From Devosia naphthalenivorans (GTDB taxonomy: Bacteria; Pseudomonadota; Alphaproteobacteria; Rhizobiales; Devosiaceae): a stretch of DNA of 64,000 nt. The position numbers and the translations under genes were made by a program. The stretch is taken from positions 124,001-188,000 of the forward strand of contig NZ_PYVW01000005.1 of NCBI RefSeq assembly GCF_003056355.1. The letters are read 5' to 3'. The notes beneath the pieces were generated by a model. The model had not been told where the DNA came from. It ran no database searches and worked only from the letters and a program-made list of their open reading frames with translations. This document shows, in pieces, positions 37,384 through 47,040 of this stretch. How positions within the stretch are numbered: the stretch's first letter is position 1; the number at the start of each line of letters is the position of its first letter.

Positions 37384-38592
37384 CTATTCGATCAGGCCCT
37401 TATTCACCACTTCGCCGCCTTCGATGACGTAGTAGTTGATGGCGCCGGCAACGTCGCCGTTGTCGTCGAATTCGACGGTGCCCGAAGCGCCTTCATAGTT
37501 GATGTCGGTGCCGGCAGCGATCAGTTCCTTGGCCTTGCTCCATTCGCCTGGCAGGATAGTTTCGCCGGGGGCGTTGGCAACTTCACGCAGAGCAGCCGAA
37601 ATGCCTTCACGGTCGGCCGAGCCGGACTTTTCGATGGCGAGGCCCAGCAGGAACACGGCATCATAGGAGTTGGTGACGTAAGTGCCGTTGGGGTCCTGTC
37701 CAGCAGCCTCGGTCAGGGCGACCAGGGCGTCGAATGCGGGGCCTTCAGCGGGAGCCGCCTGGGTCAGGATCATGCCTTCGAGGCTCGACGCGTCGCGGTT
37801 GGCGACGAGCGCATCGCCGGCCATGCCGTCGCCGCCGACGAACAGGTCGAACGAGCCTGCTTCCACAGCCTGGTTCAGGATGGTGCCGCCGCCGGCGTTC
37901 TCATAACCGTAGATCACCAGCGTGGTGGCGCCGGCAGCTTCCATCTGGCCGATTTCGGGGCGGTAGTCGGCCTTGCCGTCTTCGTGCGCGACGTTGGCCA
38001 GAACGGTGCCGCCGCCAGCGGTAAAGGCTTCCTCGAAGGCGCCTGCAAGGCCCGAACCATAGTCATTGTTCACATAGGTGAGGCCAACTTCGGTGATGTC
38101 CTGGGCCAGCAGCAGTTCGGCCGCTTTGACGCCTTGGATGGAGTCTGGAACCACATCGCGGAACACCAGGTCATTGTCTTCGAGTTCAGCCACGGCCGGA
38201 GCGGTGGAGGCTGGGGAGACCATCACGACATTGCCGGGGATGGCCGAGCCATTGGCGCCGGCAATGGTTGAGCCGGAGCAATAGCCGCCGAAGATCGCGA
38301 CGACCTGCTCGGCATTGACCAGGCGGTCGGCAGCGGGGCCGGCGGTGCCGCCGTCGCAGGCGCTGTCCGCAACCACTGACGCCAGGTTCTGGCCGTCGAG
38401 CACGCCACCCTGCTCGTTGATGTTGGTGATCGCCAGATTGCCGGCTTCAACCATGCCGGGCGCGAAGCCTGCGATGGGGCCGGTCACGTCGGCCAGGAAG
38501 CCGAGCTTGACTTCCTGGGCCATGGCGGGCGCAGCGACCAGCAGGGTCGTGGCGGCGACGGCCAGGGTCAGGGTCTTGTTCAGTTTGAGCAT
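37384..38592 (-). CDS. Branched-chain amino-acid-type ABC transporter substrate-binding protein
   Basis: A 402-residue periplasmic binding protein of the Leu/Ile/Val-binding class (Peripla_BP_6). The N-terminus is a signal peptide (MLKLNKTLTLAVAATTLLVA, then AxA cleavage before QEVKLGFLADVTGPIAG). Conserved segments include QGVKAAELLLAQD and LTYVNNDYGSGLAGAF. The start at 38592 has GAGGG six bases upstream; the ATG at 38598 overlaps that site. It is most likely the partner of the livGFHM genes on the other strand, being the only such binding protein in the window, but it could serve another system. Confidence 0.9.
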   Translation of the reverse strand: MLKLNKTLTLAVAATTLLVAAPAMAQEVKLGFLADVTGPIAGFAPGMVEAGNLAITNINEQGGVLDGQNLASVVADSACDGGTAGPAADRLVNAEQVVAIFGGYCSGSTIAGANGSAIPGNVVMVSPASTAPAVAELEDNDLVFRDVVPDSIQGVKAAELLLAQDITEVGLTYVNNDYGSGLAGAFEEAFTAGGGTVLANVAHEDGKADYRPEIGQMEAAGATTLVIYGYENAGGGTILNQAVEAGSFDLFVGGDGMAGDALVANRDASSLEGMILTQAAPAEGPAFDALVALTEAAGQDPNGTYVTNSYDAVFLLGLAIEKSGSADREGISAALREVANAPGETILPGEWSKAKELIAAGTDINYEGASGTVEFDDNGDVAGAINYYVIEGGEVVNKGLIE

Positions 38593-38824
38593 GTTCATCC
38601 CTCTTTGAGCTCGTTTCCCGTGGGGCAGCCCTTGCCTGGGCCGGTCTTGCCAACGAGAACGAGGCGATAAAGGGGGCGCAACCCGCGCCCCGCTGGCGCG
38701 ACTGTTGCACATTTGCGCACCGGGAGTCACCTTGAATTGATTGAGGGAATTGGCTCGTTCTTGCTGTTGCTTAACGGGGGTGGTTTTCGCATAGAGTGCG
38801 CATGGCCACAGGGAGAAACGGTTG

Positions 38825-39859
38825 ATGACGGCACGGCGAGCGACGGCCTTGATGGCGTGCATGCTGCTGGCGCTGATGACCTCGCCCGCCCAGGCGCAAC
38901 TGACCGTGCTGGACCAGGCGCAGGATGCGCCGGCGGTTGCGGCGGAGCCCGCGGCGCCACCCCCGCCATGCGGCAATCAGCCGATCAACATCGCCCGCAT
39001 GAGCTGGCCGTCGGCGGAGCTTCTGGCAGAAATCCACGCGCGGATTCTGCGGGCCGAATACGGCTGCGACGCGCGGGTGATCCCCGGCGATCTTTCCGCC
39101 ACGGGATCGTCCATGGGCTCCACCGGCCAGCCGGCCGTGGCGCCCGAAATGTGGGCGACGCGGATTGCCGAGGTGTGGAATGCTGGCGTCGAGGCGCAGC
39201 AGGTGCGCCAGGCCGCGCCCAGCTTTGCCGATGGGCAGCTGGAGGGCTGGTTCATTCCCGGCTTCGTTGCCGAGGCGCGTCCGGAACTGACAACGGCAGC
39301 AGGTTTGGCGGCGGCTTTGCCGGCCATCCAGCCGCAGGGCAAGGTGCAGTTCATTTCGTGCCCCGCCGATTGGGCCTGTTCGCTGATCAACCGCAATCTG
39401 ATCCGGGCCCATGGGCTGGAGGAGCTGGTGGAGATCGTCGAGCCGGCCAACCGCTTCGAGATGGATACGCTGATCGCCGGTGCCGTCAGCCGCAAGGAGC
39501 CGGTGCTGTTCTATTATTGGCGGCCTAATGCGATCCTGGCGCAGTTCGATTTCCGCCCCCTCGACATGGGCGCCTATGACGATGAAGCCGCCAAATGCCT
39601 GGCGCAGCTGGTGTGCGAGGCGCCCAGGCCATCGGCCTTTGCCAGCGAGCCGGTGGTGGTGGCGCTGAGCGAATGGGTGTTTGCCGAAGCGCCGCTGATT
39701 GCCTCCTATTTCCAGCGGGCGAGCGTGCCGCTGGCCGAGATGGACCGGCTGCTGGCGCAATTGAACGAGCCGGGTGCGACAGTTGAAGGCGTTGCCGACC
39801 GGTTCGTCGCCGAGAAGCGGGACGTCTGGGGCGCATGGGTGGGAACGGGCGTGCCCTAG
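38825..39859 (+). CDS. Glycine betaine/proline-type ABC transporter substrate-binding protein (OpuAC/ProX family), orphan
   Basis: A 344-residue secreted protein with a clear signal peptide (cleavage after AQA, about residue 24). The mature part has the ProX/OpuAC pattern INIARMSWPSAELLAEIHA, YGCDARVIPGDL, EMWATRIAEVWN, and the FYYWRPNAILAQFDF aromatic pocket strand. Such proteins bind quaternary amines for osmoprotection or catabolism. There is no permease or ATPase beside it, so it is an orphan component. The ATG at 38825 is preferred to the TTG just before it; a GGGAGAAACGG site precedes both. Confidence 0.78.
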   Translation: MTARRATALMACMLLALMTSPAQAQLTVLDQAQDAPAVAAEPAAPPPPCGNQPINIARMSWPSAELLAEIHARILRAEYGCDARVIPGDLSATGSSMGSTGQPAVAPEMWATRIAEVWNAGVEAQQVRQAAPSFADGQLEGWFIPGFVAEARPELTTAAGLAAALPAIQPQGKVQFISCPADWACSLINRNLIRAHGLEELVEIVEPANRFEMDTLIAGAVSRKEPVLFYYWRPNAILAQFDFRPLDMGAYDDEAAKCLAQLVCEAPRPSAFASEPVVVALSEWVFAEAPLIASYFQRASVPLAEMDRLLAQLNEPGATVEGVADRFVAEKRDVWGAWVGTGVP

Positions 39860-40046
39860 CAATTCATTGTTAAGCCTGTTGGCACGACGCAGACCCGTTG
39901 TCGCCTAACTGTCATCTACGATCGCTAGCGTCCCTGACGCTTTCAATCTGCTATGTAATTGAAAGGATTGTATATTTTTTCTCCGTTTACCGCATGTTCA
40001 GAGCTTTCTGCCAGAATGGCGCCAATTGTCTGCAGCGAAACCGAAC

Positions 40047-41558
40047 ATGCGTCGCAAGTCTCACTACAAATCAATCCTTGAAGGCTATGGCAGGATCGTG
40101 CTGGCGGTGGCCGTGCTGGTGGTCGTCGTCGTGGCCGCTCGCCTGCTTGCCTTCTTCGATCTGCTGGGCCCCAGGATAGCGGCGGCGCTTCCCGGCGGAG
40201 CCCTGCTCGTCGGGTTCCTGCTGATGGCTATCCTGCTGTATGGGCATCGCTGGCTGTCGCAGCGGCTGAAGCTGATCGCTAGCGAAGCACGCGACGCGCG
40301 GGCGCGGGCCAACCGCGACGCGCTGACGGGGGTGTTCAACCGCGCCTATCTCATCGATGTGCTCTCGAGCGAAGTCTTTCACGGCGCCGACCGGCCGGTT
40401 GGCTATATGCAGATCGACATGGACAACCTCAAGATCCTGAACGACACGGCGGGGCATGGCGCGGGCGATGCGGCGCTGGTCCATCTGGCGCAGGTCATCG
40501 AGCAGGTGGTGCCGGGTGCCACGATCGGCCGGCTGGGTGGCGACGAGTTCGGGGTCATCATTGCGGGGCACGACAACAAGGCCGCCCTGCGCCGCCTGGG
40601 CGAAGAATTGCTCCGCCGCCTCGACCGGCCGGTCGCCATCGGCGGACGCCCCGTGCGGCTTTCCGCATCGATCGGAGTGGCGCTGTCGCCGCAGGATGCG
40701 AGCGATCCGGTGGAGTTGATCTCGCGGGCGGACCTCGCGCTCTACAAGGGCAAGAAAGCCGGCCGCCACACGGTGGTGTGCTTTGATCCCGACATGCTGG
40801 GCGATGAACGCCAACGCCGGTTCGTCGAGCGCGAATTGCGGGCGGCCCTGCTGATGGATGAGTTGCAACTGCACTATCAGCCCGTGTTCGACACCCACAT
40901 GGCCGTGCGCTCCCATGAGGCCCTGGTGCGCTGGCGCCATCCGGTGCGCGGGATGATTGCGCCCGGCCATTTCGTTCCGATTGCCGAGGAGAGCGACCTC
41001 ATCGACAAGCTTGGCGATTGGGTGCTGCGGCGCGTGTGCATGGACCTCCACTCGTTCGGCGCGACGCCAGTTGCCCTCAACGTCTCGCCCGCGCAATTGC
41101 GGCATGCCGACTTCGCACAGCGCTTTGCCGCCGTGTTGCGGGAAACCGGGACGGACCCGCGCCGCATCATTGTCGAGATCACCGAAACCGTGCCGCTCTA
41201 TGCGCGCCAGATTGAAACGGAAAACCTCGCCGCTTTGCGGGCCATGGGCGTCAGGGTGGCCATCGACGATTTCGGGGCGGGTCACGCGAGCCTGCAATAT
41301 CTGCGCGGCTTTGCCTTCGACATCATCAAGATCGACCGCAGTTATATTTCCAACATCTCGGCCAACCGGGTCGACGGCATGATCGTCACCGCCATCTGCA
41401 ATATCGCCCGCTCGCTCCCCGCCGAGGTGATTGCCGAGGGTATCGAGACCCCGGAGCAACTGGCGCTGCTGCGCGAAGCTGGATGCACCGGCTTTCAGGG
41501 CTTTCTGCTCGGCCGCCCCGCCGCCCTGCCGGAGCAAAGGGCTGCGGCTGCCGCATGA
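40047..41558 (+). CDS. Membrane-anchored GGDEF-EAL protein (diguanylate cyclase/phosphodiesterase)
   Basis: A 503-residue c-di-GMP turnover protein. Two membrane helices at residues about 16-40 and 48-70 are followed by a short coiled coil, a GGDEF domain with the intact motif GRLGGDEFGVII, and an EAL domain with HEALVRWRHP, DDFGAGHASLQYLR and ELFAEGIET-like VIAEGIETPEQL. Both active-site signatures are kept, so it may be bifunctional; in many such hybrids one domain is regulatory. There is no sensory domain beyond the membrane part. The ATG at 40047 is preferred to a TTG at 40026. It is monocistronic by context. Confidence 0.9.
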   Translation: MRRKSHYKSILEGYGRIVLAVAVLVVVVVAARLLAFFDLLGPRIAAALPGGALLVGFLLMAILLYGHRWLSQRLKLIASEARDARARANRDALTGVFNRAYLIDVLSSEVFHGADRPVGYMQIDMDNLKILNDTAGHGAGDAALVHLAQVIEQVVPGATIGRLGGDEFGVIIAGHDNKAALRRLGEELLRRLDRPVAIGGRPVRLSASIGVALSPQDASDPVELISRADLALYKGKKAGRHTVVCFDPDMLGDERQRRFVERELRAALLMDELQLHYQPVFDTHMAVRSHEALVRWRHPVRGMIAPGHFVPIAEESDLIDKLGDWVLRRVCMDLHSFGATPVALNVSPAQLRHADFAQRFAAVLRETGTDPRRIIVEITETVPLYARQIETENLAALRAMGVRVAIDDFGAGHASLQYLRGFAFDIIKIDRSYISNISANRVDGMIVTAICNIARSLPAEVIAEGIETPEQLALLREAGCTGFQGFLLGRPAALPEQRAAAAA

Positions 41559-41659
41559 CAGCTTGACGACAGTTATCCTTCAGTCGCAGTTGCGCAGCCC
41601 ATAATGGGGTGCGTATAAGGAGCCCGGAAAACGGGCTTGCGGCAGCGGGAGTGTGTGCC

Positions 41660-42076
41660 TTGGATTTGAAGCGGATCAACGATCACGTCAGCGTTGCGGG
41701 ACAGATTTCTCCCGAGGACGTCGCAGCGCTCAAGCAGGCCGGGTTCGTCGCCATCATCAACAATCGACCCGATGGTGAATCGCCGGACCAGCCGGTAGGC
41801 GCCGAAATCGAGGCCGCAGCCAAGGCTGCCGGGCTCGACTACCATGCCATCCCGCTCGGGCGGGAAGGCGTATCGCCCGAAATGGTTGAACGGACCAAGG
41901 CCGTGCTCGAGGGGAGCAACGGCCCGGTGTTCTGCTTCTGCCGTTCGGGAACCCGCTCGACGACCCTTTGGGCGCTGAGCCAGGCCGGCGAAATGGAAGC
42001 AGGCGAGATCATCTCGCAGGCCGCCGGCGCCGGCTATGACATGAGCCACCTCGCGGGACATCTGAACCGCGACTAG
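41660..42076 (+). CDS. TIGR01244-family phosphatase / sulfur transferase (Blh N-terminal-like)
   Basis: A 138-residue dual-specificity-phosphatase-like protein. The first residues DLKRINDHVSVAGQISPED and the loop VFCFCRSGTRSTTLWAL with its Cys and Arg are those of the family that forms the N-terminal part of beta-lactamase-hydrolase-like (Blh) proteins linked to sulfide metabolism. TTG at 41660 is chosen: GGGAG lies eight bases before it and the family normally begins right at this point. A GTG at 41651 is possible. No persulfide dioxygenase is adjacent, so its role is open. Confidence 0.78.
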   Translation: MDLKRINDHVSVAGQISPEDVAALKQAGFVAIINNRPDGESPDQPVGAEIEAAAKAAGLDYHAIPLGREGVSPEMVERTKAVLEGSNGPVFCFCRSGTRSTTLWALSQAGEMEAGEIISQAAGAGYDMSHLAGHLNRD

Positions 42077-42178
42077 GTTTGATCGTCATGGCGGTTGGGC
42101 GGCAACCGCCCCATCGCTTTGCCTGACCTGAGCCGGACCCCGCGGGGTCCCAATCCCCTCTTGCTCGGACGTAAATCG

Positions 42179-45100
42179 ATGCCAATCAAGAAAATTCTCG
42201 TCGCCAACCGCAGCGAAATCGCCATTCGCGTCTTTCGTGCCGCCAATGAACTGGGGCTGAAAACCGTCGCCGCCTTTGCCGAAGAGGACAAGCTGGCGCT
42301 GCATCGGTTCAAGGCCGACGAGGCCTATCTGATCGGGCAGGGCAAGGGGCCCGTGGAAGCCTATCTGCAGATCGACGAATATATCCGCATCGCGCGGATT
42401 TCCGGCGCCGATGCGATCCACCCCGGCTATGGCCTGCTGTCGGAAAGTCCAGAATTCGTCGACGCCTGCGAAGACGCCGGCATCATCTTCATCGGTCCCC
42501 GCGCCAAGACCATGCGGGACCTCGGCAACAAGGTCGCCGCCCGCAATATGGCGATTGCCAGCAACGTGCCGGTGGTGCCCGCGACCGACGCCCTGCCGGA
42601 CGATCCCGAGCAGATCAGGAAAATGGCCGCGGAGATCGGCTATCCGCTGATGCTCAAGGCCTCTTGGGGCGGCGGCGGGCGCGGCATGCGCCGCATCATG
42701 GATCAAAAATCCCTGCTCTCGGAAGTGTCTGAAGGCAAGCGCGAGGCCAAGGCGGCGTTCGGCAAGGACGAGATGTACCTCGAAAAGCTGGTCGAGCGCG
42801 CCCGGCACGTCGAGGTGCAGTTGATCGGCGACGATCACGGCAACCTGGTGCATCTGTTCGAGCGCGATTGCTCGGTGCAGCGGCGCAACCAGAAAGTGGT
42901 CGAGCGGGCGCCAGCGCCTTATCTCAGCGACGCTGTACGGAAGGAGCTGACCTACGCCGCCGTGCGGCTCGGCCAGGCCGCCAATTACCGTGGCGCCGGC
43001 ACCGTCGAATTCCTGATGGATGCCGATACCGACAAGTTCTACTTCATCGAGGTCAATCCGCGCATCCAGGTGGAGCATACCGTCACCGAGGAAGTGACGG
43101 GGATCGACATCGTCAAGGCGCAGATCCACCTGCTTGACGGCGCGGTGATCGGCACGCCGGAATCGGGTGTTCCACTTCAGGAAAACATACGCCTCAACGG
43201 CAATGCCATCCAGTGCCGCGTGACGACGGAAGACCCCGAACAGAACTTCATCCCCGATTATGGCCGCATCACCGCCTATCGCGGCGCCACCGGTTTCGGT
43301 GTGCGGCTCGATGGCGGCACGGCCTATTCGGGCGCGGTGATTACCCGCTTCTACGATCCGCTGCTTGAAAAAGTCACCTGCTGGGCGCCATCGGCCGAAG
43401 AAGCCATCGCCCGCATGCACCGCGCGCTGCGCGAGTTCCGTATTCGCGGCGTCTCGACCAATCTGGCGTTCCTCGAAAACATCATCACCCATCCCGATTT
43501 TGTCGAGAACCGCTATACGACGCGCTTCATCGATACGACCCCGGAGCTGTTCAACTTCAAGCCGCGCAAGGATCGCGCGACCAAGCTCCTGAGCTACATC
43601 GCCGACGTCACCGTCAACGGCCATCCTGAAGTGCGCGACCGGCCGCGTCCGCCAGCTGAAGCGGCAGCGCCGGTGCTGCCGGAATTTCCACAACTCTATG
43701 CCGTGGAAGGCAGCCGGCAGATCCTGGACCGTGACGGTCCGGCGGGTCTTGCCAAATGGATGAAGAAGCAGAGCCGGGTGCTGTTCACCGACACCACCAT
43801 GCGCGACGCGCACCAGTCACTGCTCGCGACCCGCATGCGGAGCTTCGACATCACGCGCATTGCGCAGGCCTATAGCCGTGGCCTGCCGAACCTGTTCAGC
43901 CTTGAATGCTGGGGCGGGGCGACATTCGACGTCTCCATGCGCTTCCTCAACGAAGACCCGTGGGAGCGCCTCGCCAAGGTGCGCGAGGGTGCACCCAATA
44001 TCCTGACCCAGATGCTGCTGCGCGGCTCCAATGGCGTCGGCTACACCAATTATCCCGACAATGTCGTCCGCTTCTTCGTGGAACAGGCCGCCAAGGGCGG
44101 CGTCGACATTTTCCGCGTTTTCGATTGCCTCAACTGGGTCGAGAACATGCGCGTCTCGCTCGACGCGGTGCTCGATGCCGGCAAGGTGGCCGAAGGCGTC
44201 ATCTGCTATACCGGAGACATGCTCGACCCGGACCGGGCCAAGTATGATCTCAAATATTATGTCGGCCTGGCCCAGGAGTTGGAGAAGGCCGGCGTGCATG
44301 TGCTGGGGCTCAAGGACATGGCGGGGCTGCTCAAGCCCGCTGCGGCCAAGAAGCTGATTGCCACATTGCGCAATGAAACCAGCCTGCCGATCCACTTGCA
44401 CACCCATGATACGTCCGGTGCGGCTGCGGCAACGGTGTTGGCGGCGGTCGACGCGGGCGTCGATGCGGTGGATGCGGCGATGGATGCGCTCTCGGGCACC
44501 ACATCGCAGCCGACGCTGGGCTCCATCGTGGCAGCGATTGCCGGCAGCGAGCGCGATCCCCAACTGGACGCTTCGGCGATCCGCCAGATCTCGTTTTATT
44601 GGGAAGCGGTGCGCACCCAGTACCGCGCCTTCGAAAGCGATCTCAAGGGCGGCGCTTCGGAAGTGTATCTCCACGAAATGCCCGGCGGGCAGTTCACCAA
44701 TCTCAAGGAACAGGCGCGCTCGCTCGGCCTCGAAACCCGCTGGCACGAGGTCGCGCAGACCTATGCCGACGTCAATCAGATGTTTGGCGATATCGTCAAA
44801 GTGACGCCCTCGTCCAAGGTAGTGGGCGACATGGCGCTGGCCATGGTTTCGGCGGGCCTCAAGCGCGCTGACGTGGAAGACCCCAACCGCGACATCGCCT
44901 TCCCCGATTCCGTGGTCGGCTTCTTTGCCGGCGATCTCGGCCAGCCGCCCGGTGGCTTCCCGGAAGCGCTGCAAAAGAAAGTGCTCAAGGGCAAGACCCC
45001 GCTCACCGAGCGGCCGGGGTCCTATCTCAAAGACGTTGACCTCGAAGCCGAGCGCAAGAAAATCGCCGACGAAGTCGGGCACGAAATCGATGACCTGCGC

Positions 45101-45619
45101 CTCGCCTCCTACCTGATGTATCCAAAAGTCTATTCCGATTTCGAAAAGACCCAGGACCGCTACGGCCCGACCGAAGTGCTGCCCACGCCGGTCTATTTCT
45201 ATGGGCTCGAAGAAGGCCAGGAATTGCTGGTCGATATCGAAAAGGGCAAGACGCTGGTCGTCAACTATCTCGGCCGCGCCGAAACCAACGAAAAGGGCGA
45301 AGTGCGGGTGTTCTTCGACCTCAACGGGCAACCGCGCACCATCGTCGTACCCGACCGGCTCAAGGCCGGCGAGGTCAAGGTTCGCGCCAAGGCCGTGGCG
45401 GGTGACCCCAAGCAGGTCGGCGCACCCATGCCGGGCGTCATCTCCAGCCTTGCCGTCAAACAGGGCCAGCAGGTCACGGCCGGCGACGTGCTGTGTTCGA
45501 TCGAAGCCATGAAGATGGAAACGGCCATCCATGCCGAGGTCACGGGCGTGGTCGCGGAACTGCTGATCAAGCCGGGCGACCAGATCGACGCCAAGGATTT
45601 GCTGGTGCGGATCGAGTAG
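42179..45619 (+). CDS. pyc: Pyruvate carboxylase
   Basis: A 1146-residue biotin enzyme making oxaloacetate from pyruvate, bicarbonate and ATP, the main anaplerotic step. Domains in order: biotin carboxylase (IKKILVANRSEIAIRVFRA, KASWGGGGRGMR, EVNPRIQVEHTVTEEVTG), carboxyltransferase from about residue 540 (LFTDTTMRDAHQSLLATRMR, with the metal-binding HTHD later), the allosteric/tetramerisation linker, and a C-terminal biotinyl domain with SIEAMKMETAIH, the Lys being the biotin site. The length is normal. The true start is the ATG at 42179; longer in-frame reading from 42095 lacks conservation. Together with MaeB it frames the malate-pyruvate-oxaloacetate node in this window. Confidence 0.97.
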   Translation: MPIKKILVANRSEIAIRVFRAANELGLKTVAAFAEEDKLALHRFKADEAYLIGQGKGPVEAYLQIDEYIRIARISGADAIHPGYGLLSESPEFVDACEDAGIIFIGPRAKTMRDLGNKVAARNMAIASNVPVVPATDALPDDPEQIRKMAAEIGYPLMLKASWGGGGRGMRRIMDQKSLLSEVSEGKREAKAAFGKDEMYLEKLVERARHVEVQLIGDDHGNLVHLFERDCSVQRRNQKVVERAPAPYLSDAVRKELTYAAVRLGQAANYRGAGTVEFLMDADTDKFYFIEVNPRIQVEHTVTEEVTGIDIVKAQIHLLDGAVIGTPESGVPLQENIRLNGNAIQCRVTTEDPEQNFIPDYGRITAYRGATGFGVRLDGGTAYSGAVITRFYDPLLEKVTCWAPSAEEAIARMHRALREFRIRGVSTNLAFLENIITHPDFVENRYTTRFIDTTPELFNFKPRKDRATKLLSYIADVTVNGHPEVRDRPRPPAEAAAPVLPEFPQLYAVEGSRQILDRDGPAGLAKWMKKQSRVLFTDTTMRDAHQSLLATRMRSFDITRIAQAYSRGLPNLFSLECWGGATFDVSMRFLNEDPWERLAKVREGAPNILTQMLLRGSNGVGYTNYPDNVVRFFVEQAAKGGVDIFRVFDCLNWVENMRVSLDAVLDAGKVAEGVICYTGDMLDPDRAKYDLKYYVGLAQELEKAGVHVLGLKDMAGLLKPAAAKKLIATLRNETSLPIHLHTHDTSGAAAATVLAAVDAGVDAVDAAMDALSGTTSQPTLGSIVAAIAGSERDPQLDASAIRQISFYWEAVRTQYRAFESDLKGGASEVYLHEMPGGQFTNLKEQARSLGLETRWHEVAQTYADVNQMFGDIVKVTPSSKVVGDMALAMVSAGLKRADVEDPNRDIAFPDSVVGFFAGDLGQPPGGFPEALQKKVLKGKTPLTERPGSYLKDVDLEAERKKIADEVGHEIDDLRLASYLMYPKVYSDFEKTQDRYGPTEVLPTPVYFYGLEEGQELLVDIEKGKTLVVNYLGRAETNEKGEVRVFFDLNGQPRTIVVPDRLKAGEVKVRAKAVAGDPKQVGAPMPGVISSLAVKQGQQVTAGDVLCSIEAMKMETAIHAEVTGVVAELLIKPGDQIDAKDLLVRIE

Positions 45620-45644
45620 GGGAACCTCTGGTTCCGCACTAGGG

Positions 45645-45737
45645 ATCGTCACCCTCGGGCTTGACCCGAGGGCACTGCACTTTACTTCGGCCGGTCAAGT
45701 GAAGCCCCCTTGGGTCAAGCCCAAGGGTGACGACCGA
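45645..45737. repeat. Facing pair of short GC-rich palindromes after pyc
   Basis: CACCCTCGGGCTTGACCCGAGGG on the left (described in part) and its near reverse complement TTGGGTCAAGCCCAAGGGTG on the right enclose about 35 bases. It is of the same kind as the pairs at 36237 and 53470. Confidence 0.65.
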
Positions 45738-45751
45738 GTTGGAAGGCCCGC

Positions 45752-46003
45752 CTACGCCACAATACTCGTCCGATACCCCATCGGCATGCGCTTCACAGCA
45801 ATCTTGGCGCCACTTGCATAGGCCCCGATAGCACCCTCTGCCGTGTTGCGGCGCCGCGCGCGTTGTGGCGGCAAATTGCCCTGTTCGGCCAGCAACTGGC
45901 TGACAAACGACGCGGTGACTTCACTGCGCTTGAGCGAGGGACGTGGACGGGACACTTCCAGCGCCATCGGCAGCCCCGTCCGTTCTGTTCCGTTTCCGGC
46001 CAT
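45752..46003 (-). CDS. Small basic protein of unknown function
   Basis: An 83-residue soluble protein, rich in Arg and Lys in its second half, with segments KRSEVTASFVSQLLAEQ, RARRRNTAEGAIGAYASGA and a C-terminal MPMGYRTSIVA. I do not recognise a named domain. The regular Arg/Ala pattern and lack of membrane or signal segments make it look like a conserved small alphaproteobacterial protein rather than a chance reading frame. Start is placed at 46003 (MAGNGTERTG) on the basis of a GAGGC ribosome site; a longer start at 46084 is possible. It stands alone between pyc and gloB. Confidence 0.55.
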   Translation of the reverse strand: MAGNGTERTGLPMALEVSRPRPSLKRSEVTASFVSQLLAEQGNLPPQRARRRNTAEGAIGAYASGAKIAVKRMPMGYRTSIVA

Positions 46004-46168
46004 CTTTGCCTCGCCTGTCTCAAAGCGGGCCGGGTTGTCTCGAAATGAAACAGTTGATCCGGCCCTTTGCCCTATTAGGGGCAAAGCTCGTGCCAGATGC
46101 TAACGATTTGTTAACCTGATCGGCTCCCAAGTTGTGGAAAGGTTAAGCCGGGTCGAAAAAAGCTTGAC

Positions 46169-46936
46169 CTAGAAATTGTCCTTGCCCTTGCGGATGGCGG
46201 CAAACACCTCTGCCGAATCGGCGCCTTCGAGGCCGTAAAATTTGGCCAGTTCCGGTGCGTCGGCACGCAGGAACGGGTTGGCTTTTTTGTCTCCACCCAG
46301 ATTGAAAGGGATGGTCGGCTTGCCGGCAGCGCGCAGTTCGGTGACTTCCGCGGCCCGCTTCTGCAGGGCGGCGTTGTCCGGATCGACCGAAAGCGCGAAC
46401 TTGGCGTTGCTCTCGGTATATTCGTGGCCGCAATAGACCAGCGTGTCATCGGGCAGGGTGCGCAGGAATTTTACGCCTTCCCACATCGGGCCGGGCGTAC
46501 CCTCGAACATGCGGCCGACGCCGAGCGAGAACAGCGCATCGGCGGTGAAGAGGTGCTTGTTGGCTGCGTCATGGAAGACGATGTGGCCCAGCGTGTGGCC
46601 CGGCGCGTCGTAGACGTCGAAGACGGTCTCGCCCAGTTTCACCTGATCGCCACCGGTTACCAGCTCGTCGAGGTCGTTGATCTTGTCGGCTTCCCCGCGC
46701 GGGCCGACGACGCGGGCCCTATACTCGGCCTTGAGTTCGGGAATGGCTTCGACGTGGTCGATATGATGGTGGGTGATGAAGATATCGGTCAACGTCCAGC
46801 CGCGCCGGGTCAACGCTGCCTTGATGGCCGCAGTTTCGGGCGCGTCGATGGCAGCCGTGCGGCCGGTGGCGACATCATGCACCAGATAGCCAAAATTATC
46901 GCTCCGGGCTCCAAACACCTCAACGATCACGCTCAT
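46169..46936 (-). CDS. gloB: Hydroxyacylglutathione hydrolase (glyoxalase II)
   Basis: A 255-residue metallo-beta-lactamase-fold thioesterase that splits S-lactoylglutathione to lactate and glutathione. The dinuclear metal site is seen in FITHHHIDHVEAI, DAPGHTLGHIVF, FTADALFSLGVGRMFEG and VYCGHEYTESNAKFAL. The C-terminal helical part with NPFLRADAPELA is the usual glutathione-binding region. The start at 46936 follows AAGGAG by eight bases; a longer reading to 47011 is rejected. It is divergent from the methyltransferase gene. MgsA in the same window makes the methylglyoxal that this pathway removes. Confidence 0.93.
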   Translation of the reverse strand: MSVIVEVFGARSDNFGYLVHDVATGRTAAIDAPETAAIKAALTRRGWTLTDIFITHHHIDHVEAIPELKAEYRARVVGPRGEADKINDLDELVTGGDQVKLGETVFDVYDAPGHTLGHIVFHDAANKHLFTADALFSLGVGRMFEGTPGPMWEGVKFLRTLPDDTLVYCGHEYTESNAKFALSVDPDNAALQKRAAEVTELRAAGKPTIPFNLGGDKKANPFLRADAPELAKFYGLEGADSAEVFAAIRKGKDNF

Positions 46937-47040
46937 AAGCACCGCTCCTTTAGCAAACACATGGGTGATAGCTAGGCGGGCGGGCCGCACATCGCAACAG
47001 CCATTAGACAAGTCGTCGCGAAAGCGGCAAAGTTAGGCCT

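Noticed and set aside
46936-47011. Longer gloB start at 47011
   Set aside because: The ATG at 46936 has a good AAGGAG site and matches the start of the family; the extension would overlap the promoter of the divergent methyltransferase gene.
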